Shown here: positions 25,037-33,441 of the stretch, in pieces
Layout: the number at the start of each line of letters is the position of its first letter
Numbering within the stretch: position 1 is the stretch's first letter
Notes under the pieces: model-generated
What the model was told of the DNA's origin: nothing
The model's database searches: none
The model's input: only the letters and a program-made list of their open reading frames with translations
From: Xylanibacter ruminicola
GTDB lineage: Bacteria > Bacteroidota > Bacteroidia > Bacteroidales > Bacteroidaceae
DNA length: 64,000 bases
Reading direction: 5' to 3'
Assembly (NCBI GenBank): GCA_015060625.1
Contig: SUYC01000017.1
Location: forward strand, 1-64,000
Position numbers and translations under genes: made by a program

Positions 25037-26140
25037 ATGAAGAAAATAGCATGGATGATAGTAGCTGCGGCACTCTTTGTGGGGTGCAAGGGTAAGGGTG
25101 CGCAACAGGCACAGGGCGATGGTGAGGCCGACTCTACCGCTGCCATCACGGTGAAATATGCCACTGGCTTCAGTGTGCGGGATTCTGCTGGCGTGCGACT
25201 GGTGGATATCGGTGGAAAGTATCATTTTGCACTGACAAGGACGGAGACTGACGCCCCTGCCGGCTACACCAGGATTCAGGTGCCCATCACGCGCACCATC
25301 TGTATGACGGCACTGCAACTCTCGAACTTCACCGCTCTGGATGCCCACGATGTGGTGAAGGGTATCACCGGCACCAAGAACCTCTATAACCAAGATATCC
25401 TGCAGCGCGTGAAGGAAGGCAAGATTGTAAAGATAGGTATGGAGGGCAACTTTGATTCCGAAATAGTGCTTGCAGCAAATCCTCAGATAATCCTGATATC
25501 TCCCTCTAAACGTGGCGGTTATGATGCCATCAAGGAGACGGGTATCACACTAGTGCCCCATCTGGGCTATAAGGAGCTCGACCCATTGGGACAGGCCGAA
25601 TGGATTAAGTTTGTGGGCATGCTGATAGGTAAGGAGCAGGAGGCCAACGAGGTGTTTGCCGGTATCGAGAATCGTTATCAAGCGCTGAAAGCCAAGACGC
25701 AGCAGGTGGCAAAGCGCCCCACGGTGCTGAGCGGTGAGATGCACTACGGCAACTGGCATGCGGTGGGCGGCAAGAACTACCTGGCACAGATATTTCGCGA
25801 TGCTGGTGCCGACTATGTGATCAATGACGACGAGACCAGCGGCGAGGACCTGGAGTTTGAGAAGATGTACGCCATGGCGGCCAATGCCGACTACTGGCGC
25901 ATCTTGAATAGTTATCCCGGTGAGTTCTCGTACGAGGCGCTGAAGGCATCGGAGCCGCGCAACGAGCTCTTCAAGGCTTATAAGGAGAAAAAGGTGATCT
26001 ACTGCAACATGAAGCAGACGGCCTATTACGAGATATCGCCTGTGAAGCCCGACGTGCTGCTGAAGGATTTTGTGGCTATCTTCCATCCAGAATTGGTGGA
26101 GCCTGATTATAAACCTACATTCTATCGTTTGCAGAAATGA
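25037..26140 (+). CDS. btuF: Cobalamin/iron-type ABC transporter substrate-binding lipoprotein
   Basis: 367 aa. Lipoprotein signal MKKIAWMIVAAALFVGCKG with Cys17. The body is a class III periplasmic binding protein (PBP_like, FepB/BtuF superfamily): RVKEGKIVKIG, PQIILISPSK, VPHLGYKELDPLGQAEWIKFVGML, and GGKNYLAQIFRDAGADYV. Related proteins bind B12 or ferric siderophores. B12 is favoured by position, next to cobS and within a 20-kb cobalamin locus. Overlaps btuC by 4 nt. The symbol is inferred from context. Confidence 0.78.
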   Translation: MKKIAWMIVAAALFVGCKGKGAQQAQGDGEADSTAAITVKYATGFSVRDSAGVRLVDIGGKYHFALTRTETDAPAGYTRIQVPITRTICMTALQLSNFTALDAHDVVKGITGTKNLYNQDILQRVKEGKIVKIGMEGNFDSEIVLAANPQIILISPSKRGGYDAIKETGITLVPHLGYKELDPLGQAEWIKFVGMLIGKEQEANEVFAGIENRYQALKAKTQQVAKRPTVLSGEMHYGNWHAVGGKNYLAQIFRDAGADYVINDDETSGEDLEFEKMYAMAANADYWRILNSYPGEFSYEALKASEPRNELFKAYKEKKVIYCNMKQTAYYEISPVKPDVLLKDFVAIFHPELVEPDYKPTFYRLQK

Positions 26141-27156
26141 AAGTACCGAAGTTCATAGCACTGTTGCTGGGTATCGCTGTGCTGGCGATTGTAAACCTGC
26201 TGCTGGGGTCGGTAGAGATTCCGGTGGGGGATGTGTGCCGCATTCTGGCTGGTGATACCTCCAACGAGATATGGACGAATATTATCTGGCAGTCACGACT
26301 GCCACAGGTGATGACGGCTGTTGTGGCTGGTGCCGGACTGGCGGTGAGCGGACTGCAGATGCAGACGGTGTTCCGCAATCCGTTGGCAGGACCATCGGTA
26401 TTGGGTATCTCCAATGGTTCGGCGCTTGGTGTGGCTTTCGTGGTGCTACTGTCGGGTAGGATAGGTGGCGTGGCACTGAGCCGACTGGGTTATCTGGGCG
26501 ATGCTGCCATGAGTGTGGCGGCTATCATCGGTGCCCTGGCGGTGATGATGCTCATCGTATGGCTCTCGCAGAAGGTGAAGGGAAACGTGACGCTGCTGAT
26601 TATCGGTGTGATGATAGGTTATCTGGCCAATGCCATCATCGGTGTACTGAAGTTTCTCTCGCCCGAAGAGGATGTGAAGGCATTCGTGGTGTGGGGCTTA
26701 GGCTCGTTCTCGCGCGTGTCGGGCGATGAAATGGTGCTGTTTGTGGTACTGATGTGTGTGCTGCTGCCGCTGGCCTGCCTGCTGGTGAAACCGATGAATC
26801 TGCTGCTTCTGGGCGATAGATATGCTGCCAATCTGGGACTGAACATCAAGCGTGCCCGACTGCTGGTGATTCTGAGCTCGGGTGTGCTGGTGGCCATCGT
26901 CACAGCTTATTGCGGACCTATCATGTTTATCGGATTGGCGGTGCCCCATCTGGCGCGCGCCTTGTTTGGCAGTAGCGATCACCGCGTGCTGATGCCTGCC
27001 ACGATGTTTTGTGGGGCGGCCTTGGCGCTGGTATGCAATCTCATAGCCCGTATGCCTGGTTTCGAGGGTGCACTGCCCGTTAACTCCGTGACGGCACTGG
27101 TTGGTGCGCCGGTGATAGCGGTAGTATTGTTCCGTCGTCGGCAATCAGAAGAATAG
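26137..27156 (+). CDS. btuC: FecCD/BtuC-type ABC transporter permease
   Basis: 339 aa and strongly hydrophobic, about ten membrane helices. Family signatures: SRLPQVMTAVVAGAGLAVSGLQMQ near the N-terminus, NPLAGPSVLGISNGSALG, and FIGLAVPHLARALFGSSDHR in the coupling-helix region. Would move B12 across the inner membrane with BtuF. The usual ATPase gene (btuD) does not follow. Instead the last 77 nt overlap the convergent cobK-cbiD gene. An ATPase must be encoded elsewhere. Confidence 0.85.
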   Translation: MKVPKFIALLLGIAVLAIVNLLLGSVEIPVGDVCRILAGDTSNEIWTNIIWQSRLPQVMTAVVAGAGLAVSGLQMQTVFRNPLAGPSVLGISNGSALGVAFVVLLSGRIGGVALSRLGYLGDAAMSVAAIIGALAVMMLIVWLSQKVKGNVTLLIIGVMIGYLANAIIGVLKFLSPEEDVKAFVVWGLGSFSRVSGDEMVLFVVLMCVLLPLACLLVKPMNLLLLGDRYAANLGLNIKRARLLVILSSGVLVAIVTAYCGPIMFIGLAVPHLARALFGSSDHRVLMPATMFCGAALALVCNLIARMPGFEGALPVNSVTALVGAPVIAVVLFRRRQSEE

Positions 27157-28876
27157 TCAACTCGCCATTGGGCAGTAGCGGTTGACAGTAAGCGGCGCAA
27201 TGGCTGATGACGACGTCGGCAAAATCCTGTTGTTGTTCTGGGGAGAGTCTCTCCCATATCTCGCGTGCCAAGGTGATATCGCTGATGTCGATATCGCAAT
27301 GGGCCTCGTGCAGCATCTCACTGATAAACACCTTATCCATGGTGGCGCGTTTGCTATGCGTGTCGAGATGACCAGCCGCCAGTTTTACGGCTTTGCCTAT
27401 CATCACGCCGAGTGTGATGCTGCGTATATCCAGTTCGTGGGCTATCTTGAGGGTCTCACCGATATAGTTGCCATACTCCACAAACGCCTGTTGGGGCAGC
27501 TCGGGGTAGAGGGCCTTCACAAACCGCTCACTCTTTCCGCCGCTATTGATCACCACTCTTGCCGATTGAGACGCCTTAGCCACCGTCATACACTTACGGA
27601 TACTATCCACAAACGCCTCCTCGCTAAACGGCTTTACGATGCCCGAAACACCAATGATGGAGATGCCCCCTTCAATCCCCAATCGCGGATTAAAAGTCCT
27701 GCGCGCAATCTCAGTCCCCTGCGGCACGCTGATGGTGACGATGATATAATTGGAACACAAAGACTCGGAGATACAGAGCCTTTCTAGATTTTGCCGTATC
27801 ATCTCGCGTGGCGCCTTGTTGATAGCTGCTTCGCCTGGCGGATAATCAAAACCTGGCAACGTAAAACGGCCAACACCTTCGCCACCTTTAATAATACTTT
27901 GTGTCTCTGTATCTCCGTGTTGAAGTCTGATTGACGCTCTGACCTCGATGCCATTGGTAACATCCGGGTCGTCGCCGGCTTCTTTGATGCAGGCGGCATA
28001 GTCGTCGCCATAGCTCACTGCTACATGGATGGTCTCGCCGTTAGGCAGCATCACAGGCACCTGAGCGGGCGTCTCACCTGTAGAAAGACGAATGCAGGCT
28101 GCCACTGCTGCTGCCGTGGCACAGGTGCCCGTGGTGAGTCCGCTGTGCAGGGGATAGAACTCAGGGAGCCATTTCTCTACCGCCCTCCGCAGTCCGTAGG
28201 GACCGTCAACCACGATGAATGACTCGGGCAGTGCTGGTCGCTTGATGGCTATCACCCGCATGCCGCAGGCCTTAGCCGCTCCTGTCTTTTCTGTAAACCC
28301 GCCTGATAAGCCGCTTTCTTTCAATAAGATAGCGTCTGCTTGAACGGGTATATCGTTGGGGGCGTCGTAATAGCATAGCTGCGCTTGGGTGGCACCTTGT
28401 TTCAGGGCTAAGGCGATTGACGACGGCCGGTTGAGGATGCGATAAAAGATACTAATTCCATCGGCCTCGAGCGGTTTCAGTTTGCTGATGCTCTGCACGC
28501 CGGTGGTGGCGAGAAGGCTATGGATGTCGCGTGGTATCTGGGTGTAGTCATCAATCCAGGTGATGGCCGGGTCGCGTGGCGGGTAGATGCGCTCGAAGCG
28601 CACTACGGGCAGCGAGAGTGCGCTGGCAGTCGTGGCGATGGTCCGATGCAACAGGGCTGCAAAGGGATGGGCGGCATCCACAATCATGCGGATGGCGTGC
28701 TCTGTGCAAAAGCGCGTCATTGCCGCTTCATCGAGCGCACCATCTATCCGCACACCATGCTGCAGCGTGATGTCCTGTTCACCGGTCTTGGTGCTGTAGA
28801 AGTAGGGCGAGCCTCCTTCTTCCAGTACTTCCACAGCCTTGCGACCCTCTGTTGTTCCGCCAAATACCAGTATCAT
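27080..28876 (-). CDS. Fused precorrin-6A reductase (CobK) and cobalt-precorrin-5B methyltransferase (CbiD)
   Basis: 598 aa. Residues 1-~240 are CobK/CbiJ (MILVFGGTTEGRKAVEVL; DAAHPFAALLHRTI; LKESGLSGGFTEK). Residues ~245-598 are CbiD (SGLTTGTCATAAAVAA; DDPDVTNGIEVRA; GGEGVGRFTLPGF). The protein would add the C1 methyl group and reduce the ring in anaerobic corrin synthesis. Two 16-bp inverted copies of a short repeat (27763-27778 and 27905-27920) lie inside the CbiD part and are translated in frame. It overlaps cbiG-cobM by 4 nt upstream and convergent btuC by 77 nt downstream. Confidence 0.92.
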   Translation of the reverse strand: MILVFGGTTEGRKAVEVLEEGGSPYFYSTKTGEQDITLQHGVRIDGALDEAAMTRFCTEHAIRMIVDAAHPFAALLHRTIATTASALSLPVVRFERIYPPRDPAITWIDDYTQIPRDIHSLLATTGVQSISKLKPLEADGISIFYRILNRPSSIALALKQGATQAQLCYYDAPNDIPVQADAILLKESGLSGGFTEKTGAAKACGMRVIAIKRPALPESFIVVDGPYGLRRAVEKWLPEFYPLHSGLTTGTCATAAAVAACIRLSTGETPAQVPVMLPNGETIHVAVSYGDDYAACIKEAGDDPDVTNGIEVRASIRLQHGDTETQSIIKGGEGVGRFTLPGFDYPPGEAAINKAPREMIRQNLERLCISESLCSNYIIVTISVPQGTEIARRTFNPRLGIEGGISIIGVSGIVKPFSEEAFVDSIRKCMTVAKASQSARVVINSGGKSERFVKALYPELPQQAFVEYGNYIGETLKIAHELDIRSITLGVMIGKAVKLAAGHLDTHSKRATMDKVFISEMLHEAHCDIDISDITLAREIWERLSPEQQQDFADVVISHCAAYCQPLLPNGELTILLIADDGTILPLSPAHQPVPSRS

Positions 28877-30648
28877 GCTTCGCCTTTTCGGAATAGATGC
28901 GTGAAGTGTTTTGAATAGAGTTCCGACAACCCTTGACGGTTGTCGATAGCCTCGCCAACAACGAGCATCGTAGTGAGTGTCAAGTTGTTACGGTGCACTA
29001 TTTCAGCTAAATCTTTAAGTTTGCCGCGATAGATTTTCTGGTCGGGCCAGGTGAGGTGATAGCAGGCTGCCACGGGGGTGTCTGCAGGATATTCCTGCAG
29101 TAGTTCGCGCTGCACATCATCTACGATACTGGCTGAGAGGAAGATGCACATCGTGCTCTGACTCTTGGCCAACAGGTGCAACTGCTCTTTCTCGGGCATG
29201 GGCGTGCGCCCTTCGCCGCGGGTGAGGATAATCGTCTGGCAGCGCTCTGGAATCGTGAACTGGCTCTGCAGTTCGGCGGCTGCAGCGAGGAACGAGCTGA
29301 TGCCTGGGGTGATATGATACTCCATCTGGTGGGCATCAAAAAAGGCCATCTGTTCCTGAATGGCACCAAAGATACAGGGATCGCCGGTGTGAAGACGAAC
29401 GATGAATTTGCCCTCGTCATAGAACTTCTTCATCAGTGCGCACTGCTCTTCGAGTGCCATATCGGCCGAAGAGCGCACCACGGCGCCTGGCTTGTGGCAC
29501 TCCGTCAAAGCCTTTGGAACAAGTGAGCCTGCATAGAGTATCAAATCAGCCCTTTCGAGCATCTTGCGGCCACGCACCGAAATCAAATCCGGGTCGCCTG
29601 GTCCGGCACCTACAATCTCTATGTGTCCTTTCTGCTCGCGCAGGTATTTGCGGTCGATGGCCAAGGCCGCCGTCCAGTTCTTGCCTTTTATCTTTGGGAC
29701 AATCAGTTGTCCGTGATTAGACCCGAGAATGGCGGCTGCCTCACAGACAGAGGGCGTGCCCACATGTTTCTCTACGGTTTCGCTGGGATTGGGCACTTCT
29801 ATTTTGGCGAGCTCCTCGGCGGTGTAATAAACCACCTCGCTATTTGGTTCTTTTCTGAGCTCGGCGCAGAACTCCTCATTCTGCTTCAAGTCGATGGTGC
29901 AGAAGCGCTTGTAGCAAGGCATCAAGCCAAACTCACCGAGAGCAGTATCGATTTCATCAAGGATGTACTCGTAGTTGTCTGGATGATTGGCCAGACCGAA
30001 TCCCAGTACGCCTACCTTTGGGGCATAGCACACTTCGAGTACGCCTGGTGGTGTGTTGACGATGTAGGGCGTCACCATGATAAGCAGACTGAATCTTCTG
30101 GCGTTAACCTCTTCAATGCTATTGACAATGGTGACGTGGTCTGGCAGTGTCCTCTCCAGAAAGTCGGTACCTTCGTCGCGGATATCCATGAGCAGGGCTG
30201 TAGGCTGGCGATTCACGAAAGCGCGGATACACTCGTTGATATCGTCAAAACCCGCCATTTCCCAGTTGAACTGCTTGTCCAACGTGTCGAGTGCCCACAG
30301 ACCGGCATTGTCGCTCTGGGTGGTGATGACTTCGCGTGCTCCAATACGGGCGGCAATGCGGTGTGTCAGTTCATTGGCACCGCCTATATGTCCCGAGAGA
30401 ACGGAGATCACGTTGAGTCCAAAACTGTCTATGCAGACCACGGCCGGGTCGGTATGCTTGTCATCGATGTAAGGGGCGATGGTGCGCACGCAGATGCCCA
30501 TAGCACCGATGAACACAAAGGCGTCGTATGACTTCCATTGTTTACCGACGTCGGTTCGCTGGATGAAATCCGCACTGAGTTCTCTTTTGAGTGTCGCAGC
30601 TATTTCGCTACTTGCCTCGCTAATCTGTATGATGGCTATTTTTTGCAT
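28873..30648 (-). CDS. Fused CbiG hydrolase and precorrin-4 C11-methyltransferase (CobM/CbiF)
   Basis: 591 aa. Residues 1-~335 are CbiG (FIGAMGICVRTIAPYI; DSFGLNVISVLSGHIGGAN; CYAPKVGVLGFGLANHPD), which opens the ring lactone and releases acetaldehyde. Residues ~340-591 are CobM/CbiF (HIEIVGAGPGDPDLISVRG; LYAGSLVPKAL; LHTGDPCIFGAI; TPGISSFLAAAAELQ), a SAM-dependent tetrapyrrole methylase adding the C11 methyl. The fused order matches successive pathway steps. It overlaps both neighbours, so the minus-strand operon is tightly packed. Confidence 0.93.
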   Translation of the reverse strand: MQKIAIIQISEASSEIAATLKRELSADFIQRTDVGKQWKSYDAFVFIGAMGICVRTIAPYIDDKHTDPAVVCIDSFGLNVISVLSGHIGGANELTHRIAARIGAREVITTQSDNAGLWALDTLDKQFNWEMAGFDDINECIRAFVNRQPTALLMDIRDEGTDFLERTLPDHVTIVNSIEEVNARRFSLLIMVTPYIVNTPPGVLEVCYAPKVGVLGFGLANHPDNYEYILDEIDTALGEFGLMPCYKRFCTIDLKQNEEFCAELRKEPNSEVVYYTAEELAKIEVPNPSETVEKHVGTPSVCEAAAILGSNHGQLIVPKIKGKNWTAALAIDRKYLREQKGHIEIVGAGPGDPDLISVRGRKMLERADLILYAGSLVPKALTECHKPGAVVRSSADMALEEQCALMKKFYDEGKFIVRLHTGDPCIFGAIQEQMAFFDAHQMEYHITPGISSFLAAAAELQSQFTIPERCQTIILTRGEGRTPMPEKEQLHLLAKSQSTMCIFLSASIVDDVQRELLQEYPADTPVAACYHLTWPDQKIYRGKLKDLAEIVHRNNLTLTTMLVVGEAIDNRQGLSELYSKHFTHLFRKGEA

Positions 30649-31841
30649 GATAATATCTCTATGGGGTTATAATCATTTAACTGTATGCGTAGGGGTGGGT
30701 ATTGCTGCAGACCGAGGTCGGCGCAGGCTTCGTTCCAGAGCTGATGACTGTCGGTGGTGACCTTCGGTGAGGTGACGCTATTGAATACAATGATATCGTT
30801 ATCTGACATGATTGTCAGCAACTTAGCTATGATTTCTTTAAGTTTTCCTCCATGTCCGCCAATGAACACGGCATCGGGTTTTGGAAGGGTGGTCAAGTCT
30901 GTTTCAAGGAAGTCGCCTATATGGGTATGGATGCCTGGCGCGCCAAACTTCCGGGTGTTCTTCTGGATGATGGATTCGCACTCAGGACGAATCTCGAAAG
31001 CCTCTATTTGCAGGTGTGGGAACTGCAGGCGCGCCTCGATGCTGACGCTACCTGTGCAGAAGCCGATATCCCAGAGCACATGGCGACCGGTCAACTGGAG
31101 GGCCTGCAGCGTCAATAAGCGGATGGGCATCTTGGTGATCATCTTTTCGCGCCCGTCGAGGAGCGTGAAGGCAGCATCGGGAATGCCGAATGGTCGTGGT
31201 GGCACTGCGCCACGGTGTTCCAGGATGATGCAATTAGGCATGGCAAAATCACGATGGATTGCCTCTTTCGGCGAAAACGTAGAAAGGTGCTCTTCCGATG
31301 GATTGCCTAATTTCTCGCCCACGTGCATGATGAAATCGGTATATCCGTAGTCGGTCATGCGCTGGGCTATCGTGGCAGGTGTATGTTCGCGGTCGGTCAG
31401 GATACCTATCTTCGGTGCGCGCTCGATGAGTGCTCTGTCGAATTCAGCCCAGGGGCGCCCTGTGAGCGACACGATACGCATGTCGTGATAGGGCATCACC
31501 AATCGGTGGGCCAGCAACTGCAGCGAGTTGAAGGTAGGATAGACGATGATTTCGGCATCGGGCATCCTCTTGCGGATGGTATTGGCAAAGCCGAAGAACA
31601 ATGGATCGCCACTGGCGAAAACAACTATGAACTTTGAACTTTTAACTTTGAACTGTTCAAACACCAAGTCGAGGGGGACGGTGATGTCTATCCACTGAGC
31701 ACCGTCGGGCAGCAGTGGGGCTACTATCTCGTGGTGGCGCTTGCCGCCAGAAAATACCTTTCCATCGCGAATGATGGTCAGTATCTCGGGCGGGAAGAAG
31801 GGTTGTGGATTATCTGTGATTCCGATGACGATGAATTTCAT
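30636..31841 (-). CDS. cobL: Precorrin-6Y C5,15-methyltransferase (CobL, CbiE-CbiT fusion)
   Basis: 401 aa. The N-terminal ~210 residues are the CbiE tetrapyrrole methylase (GGKRHHEIV; FASGDPLFFGFANTI; SLTGRPWAEFDRALIE). The C-terminal ~190 are the CbiT decarboxylating methylase (VLWDIGFCTGSVSIEARLQFP; IGGHGGKLKEII). It methylates C5 and C15 and decarboxylates the ring. DNA at 31625-31652 is a TTCAAAGTTaaaa-type simple repeat read in frame as FKVKSSKFIV, just before the conserved GDP motif. Overlaps cbiG-cobM by 13 nt and cbiA by 4 nt. Confidence 0.93.
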   Translation of the reverse strand: MKFIVIGITDNPQPFFPPEILTIIRDGKVFSGGKRHHEIVAPLLPDGAQWIDITVPLDLVFEQFKVKSSKFIVVFASGDPLFFGFANTIRKRMPDAEIIVYPTFNSLQLLAHRLVMPYHDMRIVSLTGRPWAEFDRALIERAPKIGILTDREHTPATIAQRMTDYGYTDFIMHVGEKLGNPSEEHLSTFSPKEAIHRDFAMPNCIILEHRGAVPPRPFGIPDAAFTLLDGREKMITKMPIRLLTLQALQLTGRHVLWDIGFCTGSVSIEARLQFPHLQIEAFEIRPECESIIQKNTRKFGAPGIHTHIGDFLETDLTTLPKPDAVFIGGHGGKLKEIIAKLLTIMSDNDIIVFNSVTSPKVTTDSHQLWNEACADLGLQQYPPLRIQLNDYNPIEILSCKK

Positions 31842-33115
31842 AGGTTGTCGGGTATTTGATAGAGGTGGGTGTAGCTGGCCAGCACGTTATGATGCTTGAA
31901 TACAGGTGTTGGCACCGGCTCACCTTTTGCGTTATAAACTTGGGTGATACTCTCAGGGGTATCGCCGATGAATTGCGTGTAATGGAATTCGTGCCCTCGA
32001 TAGGTCTTGCCATCGAGGGTGAACTGGCGGTAGCCTAAGGACAGCTTGCGATCAGCTTTGCGGGCAGTGATCGAGTAGGGCAGTACACCGCACATGGGGT
32101 AGCTGTCATCGTCGGTAATGATGGCTTGACAGAGGTACATCATACCGCCACATTCGGCAACAATCCTGCCGCCATCCTCCGCAAATTTTTTGATAGCATG
32201 CAGACAAGCCTGATTGGCCACTAATGCCTCCAGATGCTTCTCAGGATAACCGCCGGGGAGGTAGAGCAGGTCGATGCCATCAAAAGTTGGCACATCTTTC
32301 TCAGGATCGAAGAAAATGACGTCGCCAAACTGGTCTAAAGTCTCCTGATAGATGAACGAAAAACTTTCATGATTCCTGGCTATAAGCGTTTTCGTTTCCA
32401 GATGCTGGAACTCGCAGTTTCTTGTTTTGGACTCCACCTCGTCAAGGAGCGTGGTAGTGAGACTTTTGAGAGATGGGAGGTCGATATTCTCCTCTAAAAG
32501 GGCAGTCAGCTGGTCTGACTCGGGTAGTTGTGAGAAATCGAGCCCTAGATAGCGTGAATTTTGCTCCAGGTCGGGCGATTTAGGCAGGTAGCCCAGGCAC
32601 TTGACATGGAGCTCATCGCACACTTCGCGCAGCATGTTGAAGTGGCGCTGCGAACCAACTTTGTTAAATATTATACCGGCGATACGAACGTCGCCGCGGA
32701 AGTGGATAAAGCCCGACAAGAGGGCTGCCATCGAGTAGGCTGCCGACTTGGCATCGACCACCAGAATCACGGGAATATCAAGCACGCGGGCGATGTCGTA
32801 CGACGAACCCAGTTCGCGATCGTAGCCATCATAAAGGCCCATCATACCTTCGACGATACAGATGTCAGCATCAGCCCCGTAGTGCGCAAATAGCGCGCGT
32901 ACGTGTGCGGGCGTGGTCATAAAGGTATCGAGATTGACCGACGGGCGCCCACAGACAGCTGTGTGGAATTTAGTGTCGATATAATCAGGCCCGCACTTGA
33001 AGGGCTGCACCCGGTAACCATTCTGGGTGAACCACTGCATCAGACCTCGGGCAATGGTTGTCTTGCCTGAGCCACTGGTGGGTGCTGCTATCATAAACGC
33101 TGTCTTGTTCGACAT
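31838..33115 (-). CDS. cbiA: Cobyrinate a,c-diamide synthase
   Basis: 425 aa. N-terminal P-loop domain APTSGSGKTTIARGLM (residues ~10-25) and DYIDTKFHTAVCGRPSVNLD, then a C-terminal class I glutamine amidotransferase domain (LLYLPGGYPEKHLEAL; IVAECGGMMYLC with the catalytic Cys). It amidates the a and c side chains of cobyrinate using glutamine and ATP. First gene of the minus-strand ring-synthesis operon. A -7-like TATATTTG (plus 33137-33144, read on the minus strand) lies about 22 nt upstream. The riboswitch nearby points the other way. Confidence 0.94.
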   Translation of the reverse strand: MSNKTAFMIAAPTSGSGKTTIARGLMQWFTQNGYRVQPFKCGPDYIDTKFHTAVCGRPSVNLDTFMTTPAHVRALFAHYGADADICIVEGMMGLYDGYDRELGSSYDIARVLDIPVILVVDAKSAAYSMAALLSGFIHFRGDVRIAGIIFNKVGSQRHFNMLREVCDELHVKCLGYLPKSPDLEQNSRYLGLDFSQLPESDQLTALLEENIDLPSLKSLTTTLLDEVESKTRNCEFQHLETKTLIARNHESFSFIYQETLDQFGDVIFFDPEKDVPTFDGIDLLYLPGGYPEKHLEALVANQACLHAIKKFAEDGGRIVAECGGMMYLCQAIITDDDSYPMCGVLPYSITARKADRKLSLGYRQFTLDGKTYRGHEFHYTQFIGDTPESITQVYNAKGEPVPTPVFKHHNVLASYTHLYQIPDNL

Positions 33116-33186
33116 CTTCTAAAGTTGATTTGGGTGCAAATATATAAATTTTCTGCTAAATATGTGTGGTTAACCGAAAAAAGTTG

Positions 33187-33194
33187 TACCTTTG
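33187..33194 (+). promoter_or_regulatory. -7 box of the riboswitch-controlled btuB operon
   Basis: TACCTTTG, with no clear TTG at the -33 position. It lies about 10 nt before the start of the riboswitch. Confidence 0.55.
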
Positions 33195-33204
33195 CAGCCA
33201 AAAT

Positions 33205-33372
33205 ATGGTCATCTGGTGGCCGATGCCACTACGATGAAAAGGGAATACGGTGAGAATCCGTAACTGTACCTGCAGCTGTAATCCTCGCAAAAAGGGTTTG
33301 CCTGTATAACGCCACTGAGCCACAGGCTCGGGAAGGTAAGGCAGACTGAGGAAAGTCAGAAGACCTGCCGAA
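33205..33372 (+). ncRNA. Cobalamin riboswitch
   Basis: The order of conserved elements matches the B12 riboswitch: AAAAGGGAATACGGTGAGAATCCG, then AACTGTACCTGCAGCTGT, GCCACTG (33311-33317), GGGAAGGTAAGGCAG, and the B12 box AGTCAGAAGACCTGCC (33354-33369). It sits between the divergent cbiA and TonB receptor genes and reads into the receptor. With B12 bound it should shut down the downstream unit (receptor, cbiK, second receptor, cobJ-cbiC, cobQ, cbiB). The B12 box ends 72 nt before the receptor ATG, a likely place for the kissing-loop block of translation. Confidence 0.93.
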
Positions 33373-33441
33373 TGTCAATTGAAGATTGACAATTTAACTT
33401 TAGACCGTTCAGGAGTTAGCGGTTGTGATAATTTGATAGTA

